A DNA stretch of 59,741 bases. Source: a virus. The notes under the pieces were generated by a model that searched no databases, was not told where the DNA came from, and worked only from the letters and a program-made list of their open reading frames with translations. The stretch is from positions 45,544 through 105,284 of IMG/VR virus record IMGVR_UViG_3300030101_004148, one strand, 5' to 3'. This document shows, piece after piece, positions 31,801 to 39,399 of this stretch (the stretch's first letter is position 1; each line of letters starts with the position of its first letter). Made by a program: the position numbers and the translations under genes.

Positions 31801-33959
31801 ACTAAAACAAAACCACCTTCTATATCAGAAACTCTATTGCCAAATACTCCACCTTGTTGAAAGTTAGGTGTTTGTCTATTATCATTTCCTATTTTAAATT
31901 TACCTTCACCTCTTTCATTAACAGTACCTTCGACAAACTCATTAATATTTTCATTTGTACCAGTAATTTGACCGCTATTTAGCCAGCTTTTTATAGCTTC
32001 AATACCTCCTTTTTTCTTTCTTGAATTGAATATTGTTTTATGCGTTATCACATCTGGCCCATATATTTTTGCAACATCAGTAGCTTCAATAGTTTGACTC
32101 TCTTGTACATCCACTGAAGTAGGTGTCGTTTGTGGTTTGTTATATATTTCAGCTATCTCATTATTGATTTCTTTTCTTCTAATTCGATTTACTTCTAACT
32201 CCATGTTGCCAAGGCTTTCTTTCTCATACTCCAACTCAATCAATCTCTTTCTGTCTTCACCTATAAACCTTGATGGTGTTTCGCTTTCTAAAACAGCTTT
32301 TCTTTGTATCTCATCAACTATACCGCTCATCGCTTGGTCATTCGTAACCTCAATACTCATTTTCTTAAGTTGTTGAGGAGTAGCAGACAACACGAATATT
32401 TCCATTGTTTTTTGAGTTACTATATCCCCATTAATCTTATATTGTGGAATGTTAAAACTTGTGCCGTCTAACTTATTGGTGTTTTTAGCATCTTGATAAG
32501 CAGTCAGTGGAACAGATATTATAGTACCAGGAGCTGCACCTATCGTTTCTAAAAATATTTCTCTTGCATCTTGATCTTGGTCAGCTGCAACTCGTGCTAA
32601 TGATTCTCCTATACCTCCTAATGCCATTTCTTCAACACCTGTTTCTAATACCCTTCTGGTTAAAGACTGCTGACCTCTAATATTTCCACCTCTAAAAAAT
32701 TTTTTAGCTTGTTTTGCAACCTCTTTACTTCCGCCTTTGATACCAGCTTTTATAATTGGCTTACCAAATGCTGTTCCTGCTCCTAAAAGTAAAGCATCAA
32801 CACCTGCAATAGTTCCACCCCTTGCCATAGCTCTATTTCTAATTCTTTGAACTGCCTCTGGATCCCCTAAAAGTTCTTTTATACCTTCAGCATCCAAAGG
32901 AAGATTTTTCTTATCAAGCTCTTCTCTTAAAAATTCTGTGAAAGACATAGCTATTTCTAAACTCCCAACTGCTCCAGCTATCGCTCCTCTTGTTGCTCCT
33001 ATTTTTGCTCCAGCTATTGCTCCAGGCCCAGCTCCTACACCGCCAGCGAAAGCTCCCACTGTGGCTCCTACACCAGCTCCTACACCAGCTCCTACACCTG
33101 AGCCAGCTGCTGCATAGGATAATACGGTAGGGTTAAGCATGGAGCTTATACTCTTAACTATAACCTCTGGTGCAACCGTAGGGCTTTTTAAAAAAGCTAA
33201 AATTGATGCACCAAAACCGCCAAAACGTGGATAAAATTTTTCGTAATCGCTGTTGAAGTCTGCCATTTCTTGGCTTTGACCTTGATTGTCCATAGCCCTA
33301 ACAGCTCTAACATATTCCTCTAAGTCTGCGTCTGATATTGTAGAGCCTTTTAAAAAAACCTCTATTGCCTCATCAACTGAAGCTCCTTCAGTTCTACCTC
33401 TTTGCCATGCTCTTACCATATCGCCAAGAAAATCTCCTTCGCCACCAAACATAGAAACACCTATGTTGTCAAAAAAGTTTGGCGCCTCTACAACTTGAGT
33501 TATTGGAGCGTCACCTTCTCTAACTAAATCAGTTGGTACATTTCTTTCACCAACCTCTCCAGGCTGTTCCATTTGTACTGTAATTACACCTTGATTATTT
33601 ATGTCATCTTGCTGTTGCTGGGTGTCAGTCTCTACAACCTCAACTTCTTTTGGTGCATCAACACCAACAGGTTGCTCAGGAGCGGGGCTTTGTGATAATC
33701 CCGGTGAAGATAATGCTTCGTCTGCCGGTGTAATAGAACCCGTAGTACCCACCGGAGAATCTCCACCCGAAGGATCGCTTATTGTTTTTTTTTTTAAGTT
33801 CACTGTCTTTTTGAACTCCTCAAGGTCGGCAAAAGCGCCCTCTTGCATAAGCTCAAACAACTCTTCGTGACTCAAGCCTTCAGCAAAAGACAAAAACTCT
33901 TCTTGGGATTGAAAAGCTCCCTCTTGTAGTAAATCATATAATTCTTCAAGTTCAAACAT
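25803..33959 (-). CDS. Giant polyvalent ejection protein with winged helix and beta-class DNA methyltransferase (2718 aa)
   Basis: Third of three internal-protein genes. N-terminus has two copies of an EELxxLxQEGAFxxxEEF repeat (residues 5-48) followed by a Gln/Pro/Val linker. Residues about 281-336 are a Gly/Ala-rich membrane-like zipper. Around residues 1070-1125 there is a winged helix (ASIKEITEVSGLPAPTVRRI). The methyltransferase spans about 1140-1360: MIFLDPPYDSPG near 1164 (motif IV), then DPFAGSGSTV near 1319 (motif I), the IV-before-I order of beta-class N6A/N4C enzymes. The C-terminal third is helical with hydrophobic segments (RMSMYMVLYTAMTQLL) and ends in three VPxDL repeats. This resembles DarB-type or polyvalent proteins ejected with the DNA that protect against host restriction. 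Other domains, possibly including ones not recognised, remain. Confidence 0.8.
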   Translation of the reverse strand: MFELEELYDLLQEGAFQSQEEFLSFAEGLSHEELFELMQEGAFADLEEFKKTVNLKKKTISDPSGGDSPVGTTGSITPADEALSSPGLSQSPAPEQPVGVDAPKEVEVVETDTQQQQDDINNQGVITVQMEQPGEVGERNVPTDLVREGDAPITQVVEAPNFFDNIGVSMFGGEGDFLGDMVRAWQRGRTEGASVDEAIEVFLKGSTISDADLEEYVRAVRAMDNQGQSQEMADFNSDYEKFYPRFGGFGASILAFLKSPTVAPEVIVKSISSMLNPTVLSYAAAGSGVGAGVGAGVGATVGAFAGGVGAGPGAIAGAKIGATRGAIAGAVGSLEIAMSFTEFLREELDKKNLPLDAEGIKELLGDPEAVQRIRNRAMARGGTIAGVDALLLGAGTAFGKPIIKAGIKGGSKEVAKQAKKFFRGGNIRGQQSLTRRVLETGVEEMALGGIGESLARVAADQDQDAREIFLETIGAAPGTIISVPLTAYQDAKNTNKLDGTSFNIPQYKINGDIVTQKTMEIFVLSATPQQLKKMSIEVTNDQAMSGIVDEIQRKAVLESETPSRFIGEDRKRLIELEYEKESLGNMELEVNRIRRKEINNEIAEIYNKPQTTPTSVDVQESQTIEATDVAKIYGPDVITHKTIFNSRKKKGGIEAIKSWLNSGQITGTNENINEFVEGTVNERGEGKFKIGNDNRQTPNFQQGGVFGNRVSDIEGGFVLVSKPGTIQSIDLQPNESFINRETVEESRGIVLPKPNTPARDISNYDIYEVVDGKMVLRSPDYFKAPQQSTQEVRKLALDELKAEGIIDPTEQQINEKADAIQKSSAAKVDVQESPGDSQAVGEGDTTGQVAPEGETQVETEIANSPEAQTQVETVVEEGGVKTTKFKSALNEQLALGNKYIISPEERSNIQENLEEGSTLQSIEVTEVRESEAGNVADVVVTFNDKDNNTNTTTVVANLVEAPIQRPTQPSVPFENLTQQVDVQKPTVVPTKTGRQSNVQINYKPDGSIKDVTLKGTKKKATPAQTKAAEEYYLKNILDVNAGKRADKVTPDTPALAREKAQILEDKRPAGQPKLTQKDRVIEILGKRDKASIKEITEVSGLPAPTVRRILGQGAKTGEIKRVAAGVYTIKTAEGETAAVIHAADALNEVKKLAEEGVKFDMIFLDPPYDSPGQTGGNRNFADFAKISAEEFAGFVKDAEKLLKTDNSPLIFMISAQKGTQDVVSNYLTGLNDTDLQSAGVATFQKLYNTGTPHQVGGTVLSEYVFSFTKSGKVNEGTRLNEYYAFKHPQKGGYPTSKPSEFLQAVIERSTEKGALVFDPFAGSGSTVTGALDAGRNILALEKNEKQAEAIKKMVSKRAQPKDVAQPTPETVTGQDYVADVVSSGNVREVAETINMVREQKADAQFLDTLFPDTGLTALMPEGRPIITFSRKSWIDMTGTRPEETNVSRIWVEKEGANIEDAWADVIGEEKGVANIDTNDVIDLVSNFPNRKAINEFIQSNLPGKEFLSDLESRFTELTGLKPTPRNIKAVLSVDPNRMPNVEAAARAFDEARAEARNVDVKTKKKPSPSPKKVLGIKPKKITVNEKDALVDQIKLEAKAARKGVAAQKEGLKTLIGEIKTLGKGATKIKGSQLTAIINKIRATRDLSNPSNLKNVLEFVDKVLSKAELAEKYNSVSLAKRRKAKKGVRQKTGAVQQDIFTALQDVFSFSQYAVPEPLLDSYLELVQDFSTGKELNLTDNVNSYMQRANEIINAVNENVDKVDAEVGKSTEVKEVDVDAEVNEVLDNKLNSEEINMLNDEDSRKIAKFLNRLTRAEIEGLVKEKKDGNVDVSKLKLLNRVKDNIRQGVVSKNALDLQLDVESNNALDILDKRIDKIKERPWLLKQRDILRKIKLAITKTPSRSRTVKAGVEIDRIRSNPKAFIDEVVGNFNNKAVYNNVVAPKSRAFEQAKVEFIKIKADVDSAMKKLSGTIKDKNKISYRGKMIRLAQLYEIAESNKLEDGTYNKVAPPAEEFLDKTIKDESKYAQGKNLEQLETLREKYVTDKGVNYKKLMDDFTPGMKEAKKILDKVNGSFADKALYLSSVVHGNRVDLLNSYSHNQVVGNETFLQETDVKMKDKYINSETTKAGNLISRTPGSKAISFNPFSSALRGAQMTLLDYYMTPANRRVARTLNKLTAKYEDMKSTDIRKAVVTALAQSTKIADDAIYINSLGVLSEESPAAAIARYGYQATLASAPRAAAELGANMSMMVAAPDIAALGIKEFGKFAYVDRHLGLEILNRLDSSQGTKLFDESTIKSKYDNYGDFIKTREGQGEAVNAIMNQLGKLDGLGPAQMREAFNYVSQKLMSGPDQILARPLYYGAFAKAFAKATKDINGKEIKIKVKDLRDFAEGKGILADEQYRLARDRARNAADDFSITITTSTNPFEGVEKNIRRKDGLKDMYRLANGYMARFTLFEYNTARRAVNAIYMNGKGELNKRQALGLLTGVTMRMSMYMVLYTAMTQLLDTELLGIEDEDKEEDFELLIQRQLVGAITQLITRGSFGNIPNALPAFALEYGLNEPLLADLRNNEEYNPYKHAITFNQFQMEDFEDPVRKFLYLFAGPYAPLFKTAERSVILGSRKLTRKTPEAQQRAMDELTNRMSIEALGNFGLIPFYKDIRRMIIKERFGKRPPTAEQVKKWEEEYLKRVPPDLRRSESERSVPADLKRSGGQRSVPADLQ

Positions 33960-33968
33960 AAATATTTA

Positions 33969-36122
33969 TTACTGATTTTTCCATCTTCTTATTGCCTCTA
34001 ACTTCTGTTTTGCCGGTGGTAATGTGTTAAAATTAGGGTCGTTAGCCACATCTGCTACAAAATCCGATAAAAGTTTAATGTTACCAAAAGCTGTTGGCTG
34101 TCTTGATTCATTGGCTTTAGCAATTATTTTATTCAGCGAGCTCTCTAAATCTCCAGTTAACACACTTAAATTGTTTGAGTCTATTCTTGCGTTTGTATTA
34201 TTCTGAGGTTTGTATTCATAAGTGAATATTAACTCTTCATTATTTGCGTTTTTAACAACATCACCATTTGCGTCAACAAGTTTAACTACAGTACCTTTAC
34301 CGGTCATCTCATTAACTTTCTGGTCTCCATCTATTACAATTCTTAAGCCGTCTCGAGTTAATTGAGCTTTTACTTCTGGTGGTAGATAGTCGGTAAAAAT
34401 TTTAGTAATGTGTTTATCTATTTTACTATCCGGCTGTAATTTAAATCCATTAGTGTCAAATTTATCATCAAGAAAAGCTTCTATTGTTGCGCTTTGGTTT
34501 CCTTGATAAGTTCTGGAGATATTTTGAATAGGTTGTTCAGAAACTTTATCTAAGAAAGCATCATCCCTTATACCTCCAAGTGTAAAGTTGTTTTTTTGAA
34601 TTAATTGTGATATTCTGTTTTCAGATAATGTTTGCTGTTGACCTTGTGGGCCTGGCGGCAGCAGGTTAGATGAAATCAAAGCAATTTCTTGAAGCGTTGA
34701 TTGTCTGTCTTCTCTTTCTTGTGTGCCAGGGTCATCTTGTCTTCCTGATTGTCTATTGATAGGCAGAGTATTTCCGTCTGCGTAATAAATAATAATATTG
34801 TCTTCAGTCATTGTGAATTTCAATATCCTTTTCGGGTCATTTGCTGGCAGTGACTGGTTTCTTATATCAACAAGGTTTCTTAGTTTGTTACTTGCTTGGT
34901 TAGTATTTGTATCAGTAAGAATAGTATTTAAATCTTGTATATAACCAAAATCTATTTGTTCTTGTTGAGTAGTCCTTTGACCAGTAGAGGTTTCTTTAGG
35001 CGGATAACCTAAAGCAGTAAGCTTTTGGGTCACCGTATTGTCTAATTGAGATATAAGCTGTTTTTTCACAGCTTCTTTTGCTTTCGCTAACTGGTCTGCT
35101 GTAAGCTCTACTTGAGGCAGTCCATTAACTACATTAGTTTTTATAAACTTATCAGTGCTTAATCCTGGATGCAATTTTTTAAATTCTGCCTCGGTTTGTG
35201 CAAACTCATAACCTAAACCCATTAAAACCTGAGCAGCGTTATCAGAAGTAAGACTATCACCTGTTATAGCTAAAACCTGCTCATCAATAAATTCGTCAAA
35301 TGTTCCTCCAATTCCTGTTTGACCGAATAAGTCTTTAAAGCTTTTAATTTGTTTTAACTGAGCTGCTCGGCCAGGCCCTGAGTAAGCGTCAACAGTTTCA
35401 TTAATTATCTCACCAAAAGTGTCTGTCACTCTTTTAGTTAAAGCCAGTGTGTCTTGTCTATCTTGTGTAAAATTAGTTAGGGTTAGTAAAGTGTTTGGAT
35501 TTACAAAGTTTTCAGGATTATCTATAGGGCTTGGAACAACAAACTTACCGCTTCCATCATCCACTAAGGTTACCAGCTCTAAATCACCAGTAGCTGCATT
35601 TGAGATGAGTCTTTTGTTTTGCAAGTTACCAAATGAAAATGCTGTGCCGTTCCAGTAAATTTCTAAATCAGAAGCAATTTGTTGTCCATCTTCTCCCAAA
35701 GCCAATCTCTCCATGGCTTCCTTATATTTTGCATCATAGGTTTTAGCTATATTGTTCATGTTAGCGTACCCATCTTTCTGGCTTTGCATGATAAGGGCGT
35801 AATCTTTTGGATCTAACAAACCTCTTCTAAGCAAGTTCATATTTGCTTGTAATATTTGTTTTGAGCCATTAGAACCATCAATAAGAAGTTTAGCTAATGA
35901 GGGGTCATCAGTGTCCTGAATTTTGGAAAGCTCTGATAATGCCGCTTGTGTATCGGCAGTTATTTGTGCTTTTTTAGCTTCCCTTTCATCTCTTATTGTC
36001 TCTAAACCAACGGTAAGAGTCTGCGCAACATTAGCCCAGTCGATTTGCTGGTCTTTAATATTACGAGAAGTATATAAAGAATACTTATTGGTAGCCTGTG
36101 GTCTTGAATCGTTTTCTGCCAT
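33969..36122 (-). CDS. Internal virion/ejection protein (717 aa)
   Basis: Starts MAENDSRPQATNKYSLYTSR. Long helical, Gln/Asn/Leu-rich, with no enzyme motifs or signal peptide, for example LADQLAKAKEAVKKQLISQL-type segments. Position between the 253-aa and 2718-aa genes matches T7 gp15-like core proteins that leave the capsid to extend the tail channel. Ends WKNQ, 10 bp before the giant gene. Function by position. Confidence 0.55.
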   Translation of the reverse strand: MAENDSRPQATNKYSLYTSRNIKDQQIDWANVAQTLTVGLETIRDEREAKKAQITADTQAALSELSKIQDTDDPSLAKLLIDGSNGSKQILQANMNLLRRGLLDPKDYALIMQSQKDGYANMNNIAKTYDAKYKEAMERLALGEDGQQIASDLEIYWNGTAFSFGNLQNKRLISNAATGDLELVTLVDDGSGKFVVPSPIDNPENFVNPNTLLTLTNFTQDRQDTLALTKRVTDTFGEIINETVDAYSGPGRAAQLKQIKSFKDLFGQTGIGGTFDEFIDEQVLAITGDSLTSDNAAQVLMGLGYEFAQTEAEFKKLHPGLSTDKFIKTNVVNGLPQVELTADQLAKAKEAVKKQLISQLDNTVTQKLTALGYPPKETSTGQRTTQQEQIDFGYIQDLNTILTDTNTNQASNKLRNLVDIRNQSLPANDPKRILKFTMTEDNIIIYYADGNTLPINRQSGRQDDPGTQEREDRQSTLQEIALISSNLLPPGPQGQQQTLSENRISQLIQKNNFTLGGIRDDAFLDKVSEQPIQNISRTYQGNQSATIEAFLDDKFDTNGFKLQPDSKIDKHITKIFTDYLPPEVKAQLTRDGLRIVIDGDQKVNEMTGKGTVVKLVDANGDVVKNANNEELIFTYEYKPQNNTNARIDSNNLSVLTGDLESSLNKIIAKANESRQPTAFGNIKLLSDFVADVANDPNFNTLPPAKQKLEAIRRWKNQ

Positions 36123-36131
36123 GCTTTAATT

Positions 36132-36893
36132 TTATGGTGTATAAAGTCCTTGAAATATGGAGTAATCAAACTGAGTTGGATTTTTTCTTTTCAAGAACCC
36201 TCTTGTATCTTTACCGCTAAAGTTTTGCGATGCAATTTTATCAATGATTTGCTCTCTTGATATTTGACCGCCTGCTTCAGCATAAACCTTATTAACATCT
36301 AAAGAGTCTGCCAGTTTACCGGCTCTTGCGTCACCACCTGATTTTCCATAGAGCGGAGCTAAACTTGCACCACTTTGTATTGCTTGCCCAACACCTTGTA
36401 TACCACTTTGTATTGCTGCCATCTCTGCCTGTTCCGCATCTCTTTTCATCATTGCTGCATCAGCTGCGGCTCCTACATCCATAGCTTTCAAGTCTTGGTT
36501 AATTTTATCTTTTGCCTCGGCTTTCATTTTCTCGTTTTCATAAATAGCATCTTGCATACCTATACGAGTTTGTTCTTGCGCTTGAGCTGTCGCAGCTTGC
36601 AAAGAACCAACACCAGCCGCTAATTGTCTGGCGTCTCCTTGCTGTAATGCTTCTAACCCTTGTTGTTGCGCCTGCTGAGTTTGTCTAAACTGTTCACCAA
36701 AAGCATCTAAAGGAACATTTAAATTTTCGTAAAAGTTTTTTTCTGCTTTTTGACGAGCCTCTGCCATTAATTTCTTTTGGTCAGCGGCTGCCTTGGCTGC
36801 TAATTTTTTTTGCTTTGCAGCCTGGGCAAATGACATACCTGCGCTACCAAGACCTGTTACAATACCTGTTACTGCTGCTGTTGTTACTGCCAT
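36132..36893 (-). CDS. Internal virion protein, T7 gp14-like (253 aa)
   Basis: Starts with a hydrophobic small-residue stretch (AAVTGIVTGLGSAGMSFAQA) followed by a long Ala/Gln/Lys helix (KQKKLAAKAAADQKKLMAEA) and Gln-rich repeats, with GVGQAIQSGASLAPLYGKSG near the C-terminal end. This layout resembles small ejection proteins that insert in the outer membrane. First of three internal-protein genes. No sequence motif is diagnostic. Confidence 0.55.
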   Translation of the reverse strand: MAVTTAAVTGIVTGLGSAGMSFAQAAKQKKLAAKAAADQKKLMAEARQKAEKNFYENLNVPLDAFGEQFRQTQQAQQQGLEALQQGDARQLAAGVGSLQAATAQAQEQTRIGMQDAIYENEKMKAEAKDKINQDLKAMDVGAAADAAMMKRDAEQAEMAAIQSGIQGVGQAIQSGASLAPLYGKSGGDARAGKLADSLDVNKVYAEAGGQISREQIIDKIASQNFSGKDTRGFLKRKNPTQFDYSIFQGLYTP

Positions 36894-36894
36894 A

Positions 36895-37305
36895 TTATAA
36901 TTTTTTTATAAGTTCTGTAGTATAGCTTGATGCTTCAACATAACCAAAATCTTTAAAAGCCTGTTTCAAAGAATCGTTTTTAGTTAGCGTGTATACATAT
37001 TTTTTATCTAATCCCTTTGCAACAAATGTAATTGTATCTATTAAAAGATCCAATGCTTGTTTTCTTTTTTCTCTATCTTTATAGTGGAAGTTAGATACAA
37101 TCCATTCACACCATACTACTTTAGAATTTGTAATATACATAAAACCTGCACAAACCGGAGTGTTTCCGTCATAAACCATATATCCACCTTGCCCATTATC
37201 TGGCAAAAAATCTTTTACAGGTGGAGTCCATCTCCAGTCTTTCCACCAACCAACTAAAATGTCTTCGTAGTCGGTAGGTTTAAGTGATTGTATATTAAAT
37301 TTCAT
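36895..37305 (-). CDS. GNAT-fold acetyltransferase-like protein (136 aa)
   Basis: Order of elements resembles the GNAT fold: an N-terminal PTDYEDILVGWWKDWRWTPP segment, a strand pair GGYMVYDGNTPVCAGFMYIT, the central strand-helix VVWCEWIVSNFHYKDREKRK and a C-terminal YVYTLTKNDSLKQAFKDFGY. The acetyl-CoA-binding Q/RxxGxG/A motif is not obvious (KDREKRKQAL is in its place), so catalysis is uncertain. It lies within the tail operon; a TATCTTTG element at 37312-37319 lies 6 bp from its start. Possibly modifies host proteins or acts as a virion part. Confidence 0.5.
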   Translation of the reverse strand: MKFNIQSLKPTDYEDILVGWWKDWRWTPPVKDFLPDNGQGGYMVYDGNTPVCAGFMYITNSKVVWCEWIVSNFHYKDREKRKQALDLLIDTITFVAKGLDKKYVYTLTKNDSLKQAFKDFGYVEASSYTTELIKKL

Positions 37306-37311
37306 TTAAAG

Positions 37312-37319
37312 CAAAGATA
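37312..37319 (-). promoter_or_regulatory. Bacteroidetes-type -7 element TATCTTTG
   Basis: Minus strand TATCTTTG in the 20-bp gap upstream of the GNAT-like gene. The distance to the ATG (6 bp) implies a nearly leaderless mRNA. It may drive the internal-protein genes. Confidence 0.35.
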
Positions 37320-37325
37320 ATAAAT

Positions 37326-38105
37326 CTATGGATAACTTTTCATGGCGCTACTTCCAACAGAAAATAACTCTACAGGGGTATCAAGATTATTCGATAAAGT
37401 AAATTCCATATAATATCCCCTCATGCCGTAGGATTCAGCAAGTGTATTGTTTACGAAAAGTAAAAAGTCTCCATTATTGGGAGCTGTAGCACCAGCAATC
37501 GTGGTGTCTATGGTAATTGTGTTATTGTTTTTATCAATTAAGTCTACCTGACCAGCTAATAATGGGGTAGCGCCAGCTACTAAAGTGAATACTTGTGCGC
37601 CTGTAGTGATTATATTACCCAATGTTCCACCAAAAGTTAAAACTAATGCGTTATTAGGGCCTGCAACATTAGTTATATTTCCTAAACCATTAGCATACCT
37701 AAGCGCGAAATTTGTTACGCCAGAGTTGTGTCTGACATACGCATACCACTCTCCTTCTTTTTGTTCAAATTCAGCTAAAGGTATACTTCCTTGAGACAGG
37801 TCTGTCAATAAGTTTGTACAAGACCACGCAGCATTACTTTCAAAAGATAGTGTTTTAAATAACTTTATAGATAATGTTGGCTCGGGATTGAATACGCTGG
37901 TAATCGTAGAGGCGTTTGCTGGGTCGGTGCCTGGAACACCATAATACTCGTTTCTATTGTCATTTGTATTGTGTCTAAAAAGATTACCGTTTTTAAATGT
38001 ATAAAAATAACTATTCATACCTATCATAAAATCAGGTATAAAAGAGTAAAAAGATGGCCATCCTTTTGATTTGTCGCTATATGATAATGTATAATTTACT
38101 GACAT
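37326..38105 (-). CDS. Tail structural protein (259 aa)
   Basis: Starts MSVNYTLSYSDKSKGWPSFY and contains FIPDFMIGMNSYFYTFKNGN, FRHNTNDNRNEYYG and EQKEGEWYAYVRH. A GWPSFYSF--D-MIGMN-YFY--K-G-L-RHN arrangement is recurrent in marine phage tail proteins. A beta-sandwich insert lies at about residues 148-220, ending NNTLAESYGMRGYYMEF. Located between the 427-aa and GNAT-like genes. Confidence 0.6.
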   Translation of the reverse strand: MSVNYTLSYSDKSKGWPSFYSFIPDFMIGMNSYFYTFKNGNLFRHNTNDNRNEYYGVPGTDPANASTITSVFNPEPTLSIKLFKTLSFESNAAWSCTNLLTDLSQGSIPLAEFEQKEGEWYAYVRHNSGVTNFALRYANGLGNITNVAGPNNALVLTFGGTLGNIITTGAQVFTLVAGATPLLAGQVDLIDKNNNTITIDTTIAGATAPNNGDFLLFVNNTLAESYGMRGYYMEFTLSNNLDTPVELFSVGSSAMKSYP

Positions 38106-38106
38106 A

Positions 38107-39390
38107 TTATGAAGGTATACATGATGTTACGTTTGTTACTAATCCTTGATTTCCTGTTATTTCAAAATAAGTGTTTGATCCACCGCCACCAAATGTGAAA
38201 TATAATCCTGCGGCAAGAGCTGTTGTTCCTGCATTAGTAGTGTATACAGTGTCACCAGCAATAGGATAAGCTGCACTACCTGAATGAAAATATGCTACGT
38301 TTGGCTGAGCCGGTACTGCACCTGGGCCACATATCTGATTAAATGTTTGAGATGGGCTCGCAAGGAATGAAGTTAAACTTGGAGACCCTGAACATGACGC
38401 AATACTTACAACTACTCCATTTCTAATACCAAGAGCGGTTGTGCCATTTACAATAACATATTTAAGTGAATTTGTATCATTTAAATACACGCTACCGTCT
38501 GGCTGTGTAAATACAAAATTACCAACTTCAGGTGTAGTATTAGTGTCTTTAGTAAAAGGCGGGTTAATTCCTGTAGCATTTCTAACGAAATAATATGTAG
38601 CAGCGTTTGCAGCGCAAGCATCTGTTAATTGCAAATTTGAGCCTTGAAAACTTGGCAAAGCAACTGGGCATAAAATCTCCCAATCAAATGCGGTTCCTGT
38701 ATCAGGAGCAAATATTTGAACATTAATATTGGTAACAGATACTTCTGTTTTTGGTACAACCATTGTAAAAACGGGTGAAGGTATTGTCGAGGCGTCTGTT
38801 GCAAATCCTATTTGTGTACTTGATACGGTTATAGAACGAGTTTGACCAGTTGCTACATAATTATTTGTAGCATTAGAGTAGGAATACTCGTCTATATTTG
38901 AATACGGGCTGTTAGCTAACAAGTCCGCATCTTGATTTCCTACATAGGTTGGTAAATTAGTTCCTTGATTATTTATACCGGCATAGTCCACTTGTACATT
39001 ATTTCCTTCCACTAACGTCACCCCATTGTGATTATTTTTTGCTGTTAATCTATTATAGTTTACATTATTATAATTAGCTATGATACCATCAGGTATACTG
39101 CTTGTCATATATGCGTAAATAACCGTAGCTCCTGTACTATTAGCTAAATTTACATTTGCATCAAAAAACCCTGGGTCACTAAAACTTGCGTTTATACCAG
39201 AGCCACAATCTACTGCACAAGAAGCACAGGGTTGTGCATTTAACAATACACCATTCAACTGTTGCCTTGTAATTATTTCGTTTGAATAAAAACCATCGGC
39301 CGCTAAAGTTGTAAGGGCTGGATCATCATAAACTGAGTTTGCTTGTGCAAAGCTGGTTCCGTCAAAATAAAATATCTGTAATGTTGCCAT
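38107..39390 (-). CDS. Tail tip/fibre protein with repeated C-terminal domains (427 aa)
   Basis: Starts MATLQIFYFDGTSFAQANSV and contains ADGFYSNEIITRQQLNGVLL, then paired CASCAVDCG. Residues about 280-345 and 360-427 are related domains ending NGVVVSIASC and QGLVTNVTSC. The second one (FHSGSAAYPIAGDTVY...GLYFTF) also matches the C-terminus of the 1594-aa protein. Predicted beta-rich; tail appendage likely. Confidence 0.55.
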   Translation of the reverse strand: MATLQIFYFDGTSFAQANSVYDDPALTTLAADGFYSNEIITRQQLNGVLLNAQPCASCAVDCGSGINASFSDPGFFDANVNLANSTGATVIYAYMTSSIPDGIIANYNNVNYNRLTAKNNHNGVTLVEGNNVQVDYAGINNQGTNLPTYVGNQDADLLANSPYSNIDEYSYSNATNNYVATGQTRSITVSSTQIGFATDASTIPSPVFTMVVPKTEVSVTNINVQIFAPDTGTAFDWEILCPVALPSFQGSNLQLTDACAANAATYYFVRNATGINPPFTKDTNTTPEVGNFVFTQPDGSVYLNDTNSLKYVIVNGTTALGIRNGVVVSIASCSGSPSLTSFLASPSQTFNQICGPGAVPAQPNVAYFHSGSAAYPIAGDTVYTTNAGTTALAAGLYFTFGGGGSNTYFEITGNQGLVTNVTSCIPS

Positions 39391-39399
39391 ACTGTAAAT

